A stretch of 18,500 nucleotides of DNA from Bacteroidales bacterium. GTDB taxonomy: Bacteria > Bacteroidota > Bacteroidia > Bacteroidales > UBA932. Under the pieces are notes generated by a model. The model saw only the letters and a program-made list of their open reading frames with translations, was not told the origin of the DNA and did no database searches. How positions within the stretch are numbered: the stretch's first letter is position 1; each line of letters opens with the position of its first letter. Both the position numbers and the translations under genes were made by a program. The stretch is from positions 1 to 18,500 of the forward strand of contig JAEENZ010000016.1 of assembly GCA_016283985.1 (NCBI GenBank), read 5' to 3'. This document shows positions 1 to 7,955 of the stretch, one piece after another.

Positions 1-621
1 GGAGTGCTGGCTACAGGCATCCAGGAGAAGTTCGGCATGAAGCCGGAAATCATCGACGGACGCCGCGTAACCGATGCCGCCACCCTTCAGATCACGGTCA
101 TGGCCTACGCCGGATGGTGCAACAAGAATATCGTGGCCACCCTGCGCAAATATGGCTGTAACGCCATAGGTCTCGCCGGCTGCGACGCCTCCATCATCAA
201 GGCCGGGAAAAGGCCCCCTCTGAACGGGATAGACTATGGTTTCGTGGGAGATGTCACCCCGGATTGCGTGAATACAGCGATGCTCGGCACCCTTCTCTCC
301 GCCGGCCTGGTGCCCGTGCTTTGTTCGATAGTGCACGACGGGAACGGGCAGTTGCTGAACACCAACGCCGACACCGTGGCTGCAAGCGTCGCCGCGGCCA
401 TGGGAGCGGGCCTCGACTGCGTTTTCGAACATGCCGGGGTCCTGCTGGACCAGAAAGATCCGTCCAGCCTCGTGCCGGAGCTCAGTTTTGAGGACTTCAA
501 GGCCCTCAAGGCGGAAGGAAAGATATCTGGAGGGATGATTCCCAAGCTCGAGAACGGCTTCAAGGCACTGGGACAGGGAGCATCCTCCGTAAACATTGGA
601 AAAACCATTCTGAAGATATGA
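1..621 (+). CDS. argB: N-acetylglutamate (or N-succinylglutamate) kinase, 5'-truncated
   Basis: This amino-acid kinase phosphorylates an N-acylglutamate in the second step of arginine synthesis, in the cytoplasm. The reading frame is open from base 1, so the gene starts outside the window. The GTG at position 4 is an internal codon, not the start. About 206 residues are visible against a usual length near 255-260, so roughly 50-60 N-terminal residues are missing. Visible family signatures are GRRVTDA, NKNIVATL, DYGFVGDV, LLNTNADTVAASVAAAMGA (nucleotide/substrate region) and the C-terminal SGGMIPKLENG. The stop TGA overlaps the next start as ATGA, so translation is probably coupled to the deacylase. 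Some Bacteroides relatives use succinylated rather than acetylated intermediates; the sequence alone does not tell me which applies here. Confidence 0.93.
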   Translation, partial: GVLATGIQEKFGMKPEIIDGRRVTDAATLQITVMAYAGWCNKNIVATLRKYGCNAIGLAGCDASIIKAGKRPPLNGIDYGFVGDVTPDCVNTAMLGTLLSAGLVPVLCSIVHDGNGQLLNTNADTVAASVAAAMGAGLDCVFEHAGVLLDQKDPSSLVPELSFEDFKALKAEGKISGGMIPKLENGFKALGQGASSVNIGKTILKI

Positions 622-1706
622 ACTGCGATTACTATGTAAACCTGCTGCGCAGGATGGTTGCCGTTTCCTCCCAGTCCTACGAGGAAGCGGAAGTCAGCGC
701 CCTGATAGGCAGGGCCCTGGACGAACTGGGCATCAGGCACGAAATCCTTCGCGGGAACATAATAGCCGTAAACGAATCCTACGATGCCTCCAGGCCTACC
801 CTGGCCCTGGATGCACACATCGACACCGTCGCCCCCAACAACGGGTATACCAGGGATCCTTATGATGCAGGGGACGACGACAGCATCGTCCGGGGCCTGG
901 GTTCCAACGACGACGGCGGATCCGTTGTCAGCATGCTGGCTGCATTCGATCATTTCTACAAGGAACAGATGCCCATCAACCTAATGCTGGTCCTCACGGT
1001 AGAGGAAGAGGTCTCCGGCCCGGACGGTGCCGAATGGCTGTATTCCGGCAACGGACCCTTTGGTGAAGGCAAAGCATACGGGATGCCCGACTGGGTGATT
1101 GTGGGAGAGCCTACGAAGATGCGTGCGGCCACCAGCGAAAGGGGCCTTCTGGTGCTGGACGCCCTGGCAGAAGGTGTCAGCGCCCACGCAGCCCGCGGAG
1201 GGGGCGACAATGCCCTCTACAAGGCGATCGAAGACATATCCACCCTGCGCTCACACAAATTCGGGCGCATCTCCCCGAAGATGGGGGAAGTCCATTTGAA
1301 CGTTACCCAGATTGAGGCCGGCACGGCCCACAACGTCATCCCCGACCGCTGCTCCTTCGTGGTGGACATACGCCCCACCGAGCAGTATACCTGCGAGGAG
1401 ATACTGGAAGAACTGCAGGCCCTTTGCAAAAGCAGACTGACGCCCAGGAGCCTTTCGCATCGCTCCTCCGCGACCAGGGAAGGCTCTCCCCTCCTCAAAA
1501 CGGTCGAGGCGCTGGGGATAGGCACTTTCACATCCCCCACCACGTCCAACTGGATGGTCATCGGCTGCGATGCTATCAAGATGGGACCCGGAGACTCCGA
1601 ACGCTCGCACAGAGCCGATGAATACATCCTGCGCAGCGAAATCGAAGAAGCTGTTTCAACCTATATCGACCTTATCCGCACATTCTATGGCAACACTCTG
1701 GAATAA
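618..1706 (+). CDS. argE: M20-family N-acyl-ornithine/N-acyl-citrulline deacylase (ArgE-like)
   Basis: This is a 362-residue zinc aminoacylase of the M20 (ArgE/DapE) family, predicted to be cytoplasmic. It removes the acyl group from an arginine-pathway intermediate. Metal and catalytic residues can be placed: H67 and D69 in AHIDTVAP, D98 or D99 in GSNDDGG, the E130/E131 pair in TVEEEVSG, E164 in VGEPT, and H331 in ERSHRADEY near the C-terminus. H190 in the SAHAARGG lid region is also conserved. The start ATG overlaps the argB stop by 4 nt, and the end overlaps argH by 20 nt. In Bacteroidetes the matching enzyme often acts after transcarbamylation, on N-succinyl- or N-acetyl-citrulline. The position beside argH fits that, but the exact substrate is inference and the symbol is used in the broad sense. 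Confidence 0.85.
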   Translation: MNCDYYVNLLRRMVAVSSQSYEEAEVSALIGRALDELGIRHEILRGNIIAVNESYDASRPTLALDAHIDTVAPNNGYTRDPYDAGDDDSIVRGLGSNDDGGSVVSMLAAFDHFYKEQMPINLMLVLTVEEEVSGPDGAEWLYSGNGPFGEGKAYGMPDWVIVGEPTKMRAATSERGLLVLDALAEGVSAHAARGGGDNALYKAIEDISTLRSHKFGRISPKMGEVHLNVTQIEAGTAHNVIPDRCSFVVDIRPTEQYTCEEILEELQALCKSRLTPRSLSHRSSATREGSPLLKTVEALGIGTFTSPTTSNWMVIGCDAIKMGPGDSERSHRADEYILRSEIEEAVSTYIDLIRTFYGNTLE

Positions 1707-2985
1707 AGGCACTTCCGCCACCGCGGCGGTGGACTCCTTCACCGTCGGCAACGACCGCATCCTGGACCTCCGCCTGGCCCGCTACGATGTGCAGGGCTCC
1801 CTTGCGCACATCAAGATGCTGGAAAGCATCGGCCTGCTGACCGCGGACGAGCTCGCGCAGCTCACCCCCGCGCTGGAAGGCATCGCCGCCAGCATCGAGG
1901 CAGGCGATTTCCGCCTGGAGGACGACGTGGAGGACATCCACTCGCAGATAGAACTCCTGCTCACCCGCCAGCTGGGCGAAGTGGGAAAGAAGATTCACGC
2001 CGGCCGCTCACGCAACGACCAGGTGCTGCTCGACATCCGCCTCTTCCTGCGGGACGAGATCGATGCCGTACGAGGCGAAGTGAAGGCGCTGTTCGGCATC
2101 CTGCAGGCCCTGAGCGAGAAGCACAAGGAAGTGCTCCTGCCAGGATACACCCACGGCCAGCTAGCCATGCCATCCTCCTTCGGACTCTGGTTCGGAGCCT
2201 ACGCCGAGGCCCTTGCGGACGACATCACGCTGCTCGCAGCGGCCCGCAAGGTCGTCAACCGCAATCCCCTCGGATCGGCCGCAGGCTACGGGAATTCCTT
2301 CCCGCTGGACAGGGAGATGACCACCCGCCTGCTGGGCTTCGACACTCCCGTCTACAATAGCATCGCAGCCCAGCTCGGACGCGGCAAGACCGAAAAGTGC
2401 GTGGCCTCCTCACTCGGTAGTATCGCGCTGACTCTCAACAAGTTCGCCGCCGACTGCTGCCAGTTTATGAGCCCCAACTTCGGTTTCATCCACTTCCCCG
2501 ATAACCTCACCACCGGCTCCAGCATCATGCCCCACAAGAAGAATCCGGACGTGTGGGAGCTGGTGCGGGCACGCTGCAACCGCATCCTCGCGAGTGAGAA
2601 CGAAATCTCGCTCCTCTGCAGCAATCTCCCCCACGGCTACCACAGGGATTTCCAGATCCTGAAAGACATACTCTTCCCCGTGCTGGAGATGATGCACGAG
2701 TGCCTGCAGATGACCGCCTACATGCTCGAAAACATAGATGTGAACGAGCATATCCTGGACAATCCGCTCTATGAGCAGATGTTTACGGTGGAGGAGGTCA
2801 ACTCCCTCGTAAAGGGCGGCATGCCATTCCGGGACGCATACAAAAAAGTGGGCCTGAAGGTAAACGAGGGCAAGTTCTCCTACAATACCAAAGGCCTAAA
2901 GGCCACCGACCTTGGCCACACCCATACAGGCAGCATCGGAAACCTCTGCAACGACAAGATTGCGAAACTCCTCGAGGATGAATAA
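1687..2985 (+). CDS. argH: Argininosuccinate lyase
   Basis: This enzyme cleaves argininosuccinate to arginine and fumarate, the last step of arginine synthesis. It belongs to the fumarase/aspartase superfamily and acts as a cytoplasmic homotetramer. The protein has 432 residues. The reading frame is open further upstream, but the ATG at 1687 gives the family N-terminus (MATLWNKG, then FTVGNDRILD). Family landmarks include AGRSRNDQV, the histidine loop GYTHGQLAMPSS with H156, and the signature GSSIMPHKKNP at residues 277-287, which carries the catalytic serine loop. The C-terminal GSIGNLCNDKI is also typical. Its first 20 nt overlap the deacylase gene and its last 8 nt overlap carA, so all three are probably co-translated. 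Confidence 0.95.
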   Translation: MATLWNKGTSATAAVDSFTVGNDRILDLRLARYDVQGSLAHIKMLESIGLLTADELAQLTPALEGIAASIEAGDFRLEDDVEDIHSQIELLLTRQLGEVGKKIHAGRSRNDQVLLDIRLFLRDEIDAVRGEVKALFGILQALSEKHKEVLLPGYTHGQLAMPSSFGLWFGAYAEALADDITLLAAARKVVNRNPLGSAAGYGNSFPLDREMTTRLLGFDTPVYNSIAAQLGRGKTEKCVASSLGSIALTLNKFAADCCQFMSPNFGFIHFPDNLTTGSSIMPHKKNPDVWELVRARCNRILASENEISLLCSNLPHGYHRDFQILKDILFPVLEMMHECLQMTAYMLENIDVNEHILDNPLYEQMFTVEEVNSLVKGGMPFRDAYKKVGLKVNEGKFSYNTKGLKATDLGHTHTGSIGNLCNDKIAKLLEDE

Positions 2986-4123
2986 AGCCAAGCTCATATT
3001 GGAGAACGGACTCTGCATGGAAGGCATGAGTTTCGGCTACGACGGGCCATGCTCCGGCGAGCTGGTTTTCTCTACCGCCATGGTGGGCTACCCAGAGAGC
3101 CTCACTGACCCTTCTTACGAGGGACAGATCCTCTGTGTAAGTTACCCTATAGTAGGCAATTATGGCATTCCGGCCATGACCCGGGACGAGTGGGGCGTGT
3201 GCCTCGGTTTCGAGTCCGAGAAGATTCACGTGCGGGGGCTGGTGATTTCAGACTACAGCGGCAAGTTCAGCCACTACGATGCCGTCAAGAGTCTCGGGCA
3301 GTGGCTCCGCGACGAGCACATCCCCGCAATCTGCGGCGTCGACACCCGCCACCTCACCCAGCTCCTCCGCGACAACGGAACGTTGGCAGCATCCATTGTT
3401 CCGGGGCTGGCGACAGGTATACCCTCACAGGACCTACGCCACCCTCGGCTTAGAGGGGGGACCGTGAGCTACGCGAACGGTGGGGCGAAGTCTGCGTTAG
3501 CAGACGAAGCGGTCGGTGAGGGTATACCTGCGGCAGCGGTGGTAAGTTGTAAAGAGAATATACTATATGGAAGGGGGACCAAGCGTATAGTGCTGGTCGA
3601 TTGCGGCGTAAAACACCAGATCCTCCACTGCCTGCTGGAGCGCAGCATTGAGGTGCTGCGCGTGCCTTGGGACACGGACGTAAACGGCATCGATGCCGAC
3701 GGCATCATGATATCCAACGGCCCCGGAGACCCTTCCGCATGCGTTCCAGCCATCGAATCCATCAAAAAGGCCATGGAAGGCACGAGGCCGATCTTCGGCA
3801 TCTGCCTGGGTAACCAGATAATGAGCATCGCCGCAGGGGCATCCACCTATAAGATGAAATACGGCCACCGCAGCCACAACCAACCGGTGCGCATGTGCGG
3901 CACCGAGCGCTGCTTCATCACCAGCCAGAATCACGGCTACGCGGTGGACACAAAGACCCTGGGCGACGATTGGGAGCCGTATTTCGTCAATCTTAACGAC
4001 GGCACTTCCGAAGGCATCCGCCACAAGAGCAAACCCTTCTTCTCCGCACAGTTCCACCCCGAAGCCTCCAGCGGCCCCACCGATACGGAGTTCCTCTTCG
4101 ACGAATTCATCTCCGCCCTATGA
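2978..4123 (+). CDS. carA: Carbamoyl-phosphate synthase, small (glutaminase) subunit
   Basis: CarA hydrolyses glutamine and channels ammonia to CarB for carbamoyl phosphate. The ATG at 2978 gives the family start MNKAKLILENG and a protein of 381 residues. Residues 1 to about 140 form the CPSase small-chain domain (TAMVGYPESLTDPSYEGQ, VGNYGIP, CGVDTRHLT). Residues 203-381 form the class I glutamine amidotransferase, with nucleophile C276 in GICLGNQ and H360/E362 in FHPEAS. The linker between the domains (about residues 141-190) is unusually long and Gly/Ala/Arg-rich, because a 117-bp palindromic element is read through in frame. All catalytic residues are intact, so the protein is probably functional. 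It overlaps argH by 8 nt and carB by 4 nt. Confidence 0.94.
   Translation: MNKAKLILENGLCMEGMSFGYDGPCSGELVFSTAMVGYPESLTDPSYEGQILCVSYPIVGNYGIPAMTRDEWGVCLGFESEKIHVRGLVISDYSGKFSHYDAVKSLGQWLRDEHIPAICGVDTRHLTQLLRDNGTLAASIVPGLATGIPSQDLRHPRLRGGTVSYANGGAKSALADEAVGEGIPAAAVVSCKENILYGRGTKRIVLVDCGVKHQILHCLLERSIEVLRVPWDTDVNGIDADGIMISNGPGDPSACVPAIESIKKAMEGTRPIFGICLGNQIMSIAAGASTYKMKYGHRSHNQPVRMCGTERCFITSQNHGYAVDTKTLGDDWEPYFVNLNDGTSEGIRHKSKPFFSAQFHPEASSGPTDTEFLFDEFISAL
3414..3530. repeat. Nested palindromic element inserted in frame in carA
   Basis: The left arm CAGGTATACCCTCAC (3414-3428) and the right arm GTGAGGGTATACCTG (3516-3530) are perfect 15-bp inverted repeats. Just inside them GACC (3431-3434) can pair with GGTC (3511-3514). 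Three smaller hairpins lie within: CCCTC/GAGGG (3442-3457), ACCG/CGGT (3461-3481) and TCTGC/GCAGA with loop GTTA (3491-3504). The element is 117 bp, exactly 39 codons, and has no stop in the carA frame. It encodes residues 146-184 of CarA, in the linker between its two domains. No transposase and no clear target-site duplication are visible. It resembles a MITE or REP-like element, and its coding behaviour recalls the Rickettsia palindromic elements. Family membership is inference. Confidence 0.82.
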
Positions 4124-7100
4124 AAGACTGCACACTCCAGAAAGTCCTGATACTCGGATCCGGCGCCCTCAAGATAGGAGAGGCCGGAGAGTTCGACTAC
4201 AGCGGCACGCAGGCCCTTAAAGCCCTGCGCGAAGAAGGGCTGCAGACAGTCCTCATCAATCCCAACATCGCCACCGTGCAGACCTCGGAGGGGGTTGCGG
4301 ACAAGATCTACTTCCTCCCCGTCACCCCCGCTTTCGTGGAGAAAGTGATAGAAAAGGAACGCCCGCAGGGCATACTCCTGTCGTTCGGAGGGCAGACCGC
4401 CCTCAACTGCGGCGTGGAACTCTTCCGGAACGGCGTGCTCGAACGCTACGGCGTACGCGTGCTGGGTACGCCGGTGCAGACCATCATCGACACCGAAGAC
4501 CGCGAACTCTTCGTCCGCCGGCTCGACGAGATCGGCGTGCATACCATCCGCTCCCATGCGGCGTCATCGCAGGAAGAAGCCAGGAAAGCCGCGGCCGAAC
4601 TGGGATATCCGGTAATCGTGCGGGCGGCATACGCCCTGGGCGGCCTGGGATCTGGTTTCTGCGACAACGAGGCCGAGCTTGACACAGTCACCGCCAAGGC
4701 CTTCACCTTCTCCGGCCAGGTGCTGATCGAGAAGTCCCTGAAGGGCTGGAAGGAGATAGAATACGAGATTGTCCGCGACAGCGCAGACAACTGCATCGCG
4801 GTCTGCAACATGGAGAATTTCGACCCTCTGGGCATCCATACGGGCGAAAGCATAGTGGTAGCGCCCTCGCAGACGCTCACCAACGCCGAATACCACTTCC
4901 TCCGCAGGACATCCATCGACATAGTCCGCCACCTGGGCATCGTGGGCGAATGCAACGTGCAGTACGCCTTCAGTCCCGACGGCGAGGATTACCGCGTCAT
5001 CGAAGTGAACGCCCGCCTCAGCCGTTCGTCGGCCCTGGCATCGAAGGCCACAGGCTATCCCCTCGCCTTCATCGCGGCAAAACTGGCTCTGGGCTATTCC
5101 CTGGCCGAACTCAAGAATGCGGTCACGCAGAGCACACCGGCCTTTTTCGAACCGGCGCTGGACTACGTGGTGTGCAAGATTCCCCGCTGGGACCTCGCCA
5201 AATTCAAGGAGGTGTCCCGCGAACTGGGCTCCAGCATGAAGAGCGTGGGCGAGGTGATGGCCATAGGCCGCTGCTTCGAAGAGGCCATACAGAAGGGGTT
5301 GCGCATGATCGGGCAGGGCGCCAACGGCTTCGTCTGCAACAAGCCCTACAAGGTGGAGGATCTGGATTACGCCCTCCGCAACCCGGACGACACCCGCATC
5401 TTCGCCATCGCCGCCGCCTTCGAATCCGGCTACGACGTGGAACGCATCCACCGTCTAACCGACATCGACCGCTGGTTCATCGACCGCCTGGAGAACATAG
5501 AGAAGACCTACCGAGCCCTGGAAGCATGCAAGTCGCTGCAGGACGTGAGTCCGGAACTGATGCTGAAGGCCAAGCGCGAGGGATTCTCCGACATTCAGAT
5601 TGGCCGCGTGTTCCATACCCCGGAGGCGGAAGTTCGCGCGCTCCGGCACGGCATGGGCATGCACCCCTGCATCAAGCAGATAGACACCCTCGCGGCCGAG
5701 TTCCCGGCGGTGACCAACTACCTCTACCTAACCTACAACGGCGACTGCAGCGACATAACGCCGAAACAAGGAGCCGTGATAGTGCTGGGTTCCGGCGCCT
5801 ACCGCATAGGCAGCAGCGTGGAGTTCGACTGGTGCGGGGTAAATGCCGCTAAAACCGTGCGCGAGAGCGGCCGGCAGGCGGTCATCATCAACTTCAACCC
5901 CGAGACTGTCTCCACCGATTACGACTCCTGCGACCGCCTCTACTTCGACGAGCTGAGCCTCGAGAGCGTGCTGGAAATCTGCGACGTAGAGCATCCCGCC
6001 GGCGTGATAGTGAGCGTAGGCGGACAGATCCCCAACAACCTCGCACTCCCCCTCTCCCAGCTCGGAATTCCCCTCCTGGGCACCTCCGCCGAGCATATCG
6101 ACCAGGCGGAAGACCGCGGCAAGTTCTCTGCCATCGTGGATAAACTCGGCATCGACCAGCCCCGCTGGAGCGAGCTCCGCAGCTACGCGGATGTGGAAAA
6201 GTTTGTAGAGGAAGTAGGCTTCCCCGTGCTCGTGCGGCCGTCCTATGTGCTCTCCGGCGCGGCCATGAACGTATGCTACAGCAAAAAGCACCTGCGCGAG
6301 TATCTCGAGAAGGCCGAAGAGGTGTCGGAAGAGCATCCGGTTGTGATAAGCGAGTTCATGCAGCGCAACAAGGAGCTGGAGTGCGATGCAGTGGCAGATG
6401 GCGGAAAGATCCTAGCCTGCGCCATCTCCGAGCACATAGAGTACGCCGGCGTGCATTCCGGCGACGCCACCATACAGTTCCCCGCCCAGACCACCTACGG
6501 GGTGACCGCCGCCCGCATCAAGCGGATAGCCGCCGCCCTGGCCTCGGAGCTGAAGATCTCCGGCCCGTTCAACATACAGTTCCTCGCAGGAGAGAACAGC
6601 CTGAAGGTGATAGAATGCAACCTGCGCGCGTCCAGGAGCTTCCCGTTCGTGAGCAAGATCCTGAAGCTCAACTTCATAGAGCTGGCCACGCGGGTTATGC
6701 TCGGGGAACATCCCCAGGGCGGCCACATAGACCCCTTCGAGCTGGATTACGTGGGAGTAAAGAGTTCCCAGTTCTCGTTCGCGCGTCTCGGGAAGGCCGA
6801 TCCAGTGCTGGGAGTGGACATGACATCCACCGGCGAGGTCGCCTGCATAGGCGAAACACTCGACGAGGCCCTGCTCAAGTCCATGCTTTCCGTAGGCCAC
6901 CGCATCCCCAAGGGACCTGTGCTCGTTTCGGTAGGTGACATGCTGCACAAGGCGGCCCTGGTGCCAGCCTGCAAGATGCTTGCGGAGAAGGGATACAAGG
7001 TCTATGAGGATGTCTCCCCCTCCGCCCTGGATCTTATCCGGGAGCACAAGGTGGAGCTGGTGATCAACATCCCCGAAGAATCCGCAGAAGGAGGCCCCGG

Positions 7101-7245
7101 TGCCGGATACGAAATACGGCGCGCCGCAGTAGACTACAACGTGCCGTTAATCACCAATATCCGCCTTGCAGATGCCTACATCCGGGCTTTCTGCAAGATG
7201 GGAGAGGATGTGCTGGCTATCAAGGCCTGGGACGAGTACCGCTGA
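4120..7245 (+). CDS. carB: Carbamoyl-phosphate synthase, large subunit
   Basis: CarB makes carbamoyl phosphate from bicarbonate, two ATP and ammonia delivered by CarA. The protein has 1041 residues with the duplicated architecture. The first half begins VLILGSGALKIGEAGEFDYSG and has an ATP-grasp domain with ALGGLGSG (near 172) and E295/N297 in VIEVNARLSRSSA. The second half begins VIVLGSGAYRIGSSVEFDW and has a second ATP-grasp with E832/N834 in IECNLRASRSFPF. The C-terminal MGS-like regulatory domain (about 934-1041) is short: after GYKVYED (from 958) it goes almost directly to ELVINIP. It thus lacks the loop that holds the THGT motif and following lysine in E. coli CarB. The start overlaps the carA stop (ATGA), and the last 26 nt overlap the convergent yhhN-like gene. 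No clear intrinsic terminator follows. Confidence 0.95.
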   Translation: MKDCTLQKVLILGSGALKIGEAGEFDYSGTQALKALREEGLQTVLINPNIATVQTSEGVADKIYFLPVTPAFVEKVIEKERPQGILLSFGGQTALNCGVELFRNGVLERYGVRVLGTPVQTIIDTEDRELFVRRLDEIGVHTIRSHAASSQEEARKAAAELGYPVIVRAAYALGGLGSGFCDNEAELDTVTAKAFTFSGQVLIEKSLKGWKEIEYEIVRDSADNCIAVCNMENFDPLGIHTGESIVVAPSQTLTNAEYHFLRRTSIDIVRHLGIVGECNVQYAFSPDGEDYRVIEVNARLSRSSALASKATGYPLAFIAAKLALGYSLAELKNAVTQSTPAFFEPALDYVVCKIPRWDLAKFKEVSRELGSSMKSVGEVMAIGRCFEEAIQKGLRMIGQGANGFVCNKPYKVEDLDYALRNPDDTRIFAIAAAFESGYDVERIHRLTDIDRWFIDRLENIEKTYRALEACKSLQDVSPELMLKAKREGFSDIQIGRVFHTPEAEVRALRHGMGMHPCIKQIDTLAAEFPAVTNYLYLTYNGDCSDITPKQGAVIVLGSGAYRIGSSVEFDWCGVNAAKTVRESGRQAVIINFNPETVSTDYDSCDRLYFDELSLESVLEICDVEHPAGVIVSVGGQIPNNLALPLSQLGIPLLGTSAEHIDQAEDRGKFSAIVDKLGIDQPRWSELRSYADVEKFVEEVGFPVLVRPSYVLSGAAMNVCYSKKHLREYLEKAEEVSEEHPVVISEFMQRNKELECDAVADGGKILACAISEHIEYAGVHSGDATIQFPAQTTYGVTAARIKRIAAALASELKISGPFNIQFLAGENSLKVIECNLRASRSFPFVSKILKLNFIELATRVMLGEHPQGGHIDPFELDYVGVKSSQFSFARLGKADPVLGVDMTSTGEVACIGETLDEALLKSMLSVGHRIPKGPVLVSVGDMLHKAALVPACKMLAEKGYKVYEDVSPSALDLIREHKVELVINIPEESAEGGPGAGYEIRRAAVDYNVPLITNIRLADAYIRAFCKMGEDVLAIKAWDEYR

Positions 7246-7912
7246 TGCGCTCCCGCACCATGCCGCTCACGAGCAGCCACTCGGCAGTCACGTAGGTGAG
7301 CATCACCAGAGCGTGCCGGAACGGGAAGTCTATCCCCGCGAAGGAATCTATCGCAATCAGCGAGTCCGATATTATGAAGATGATGCCGCCCACGATTATG
7401 CGGATGGCGAACGCCTTGCCGCGGAGGGCCCAGAGAATGCCGCTTGCCGCCACGATCATCAGCGTGAACGCATAGACGCTGACCACAGCGCTGAAGGGCC
7501 ATTCGACACCGAAGAGCATCACCAGCACAGGTGCAAGCACCATGGGCACAAGCAGGCAGAAAATCTCTTTCCAGCCCTTCAGACCTCCCATTCCCGAAAG
7601 CAGGATGGCCAGATAGAAGAAGTGCCCGATGAGAAAGGAGCCCAGCCCTGCAGCGAAACAGGTGAAGCCGTCGAACATCAACAGGATGTCGCCTGCGGTG
7701 TGGAAGGTCAGGCCGATTGCTAGAAGAATCGGCATCCTGCCCTTGTTCTCGGGAAGCAGTTGCATCAGCGCCGCAGCGGCCAGGGAAGGCATCAGGAAGG
7801 GCTTTATGTACATGGGTGTGGCCTCGTCACCCAGTGCGAGGCACACTACGTCGGCAATCGACAGGAGCAGGAAGATAATGCCTGCTATTTTGGTCTGAGT
7901 TTTCATGGTCAT
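7220..7912 (-). CDS. YhhN/TMEM86-like integral membrane protein
   Basis: This 230-residue, very hydrophobic protein has about seven or eight predicted membrane helices. It matches the YhhN family, which includes the eukaryotic lysoplasmalogenase TMEM86. Family landmarks are KPFLMP (37-42), FHTAGDILLMF (70-80), FLIGHFFYL (93-101), GGIIFIISDSLIA (175-187) and a late AEWLLVSG. These polar residues within helices are the conserved positions proposed to form the active site. Whether the bacterial protein acts on vinyl-ether lysolipids is not shown here. The start could be the ATG at 7912 or the one at 7906 (MKTQTK); both lie close behind a putative promoter. Its 3' end overlaps carB by 26 nt in convergent orientation, so its last few residues (GTRPRP) are read from carB antisense sequence. 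Confidence 0.85.
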   Translation of the reverse strand: MTMKTQTKIAGIIFLLLSIADVVCLALGDEATPMYIKPFLMPSLAAAALMQLLPENKGRMPILLAIGLTFHTAGDILLMFDGFTCFAAGLGSFLIGHFFYLAILLSGMGGLKGWKEIFCLLVPMVLAPVLVMLFGVEWPFSAVVSVYAFTLMIVAASGILWALRGKAFAIRIIVGGIIFIISDSLIAIDSFAGIDFPFRHALVMLTYVTAEWLLVSGMVRERISGTRPRP

Positions 7913-7924
7913 TCAATCTTTCCC

Positions 7925-7955
7925 CAAATATCGGTAAAAGTCTTTATAAAAGCAA
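7925..7955 (-). promoter_or_regulatory. Putative Bacteroidetes-type promoter for the YhhN-like gene
   Basis: On the minus strand GATATTTG (7925-7932) differs from the -7 consensus TAnnTTTG by one base. A TTG (7953-7955) lies 20 nt upstream, the spacing usual for the -33 box. The predicted start of transcription would fall just ahead of the ATGs at 7912 and 7906, giving a very short leader. The TTG lies inside the stem of the terminator of the upstream gene. Confidence 0.38.

Noticed and set aside
841..860. GGTATACC in the deacylase gene as a second copy of the carA element arm
   Set aside because: Only the core GGTATACC is shared, without the remaining arm, partner repeat or hairpins. It is chance identity.
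234..953. A 239-codon minus-strand frame across argB and the deacylase gene
   Set aside because: It is antisense to two conserved genes and crosses their junction. The protein is low-complexity and unlike known families.
3572..3580. A second GGGGGACC after the carA element, as an extension of that element
   Set aside because: It lies outside the inverted repeats and codes for a normal part of the CarA glutaminase domain; the match is too short to matter.
4564..5451. A 295-codon open frame on the minus strand within carB
   Set aside because: It lies opposite highly conserved ATP-grasp sequence, shows no family motif and has no promoter. It is a shadow frame.
7166..7723. A 185-codon plus-strand frame after carB
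   Set aside because: It is opposite the YhhN-like gene, whose membrane helices and family motifs are clear; the hydrophilic His/Glu-rich translation is the usual mirror of a membrane protein.
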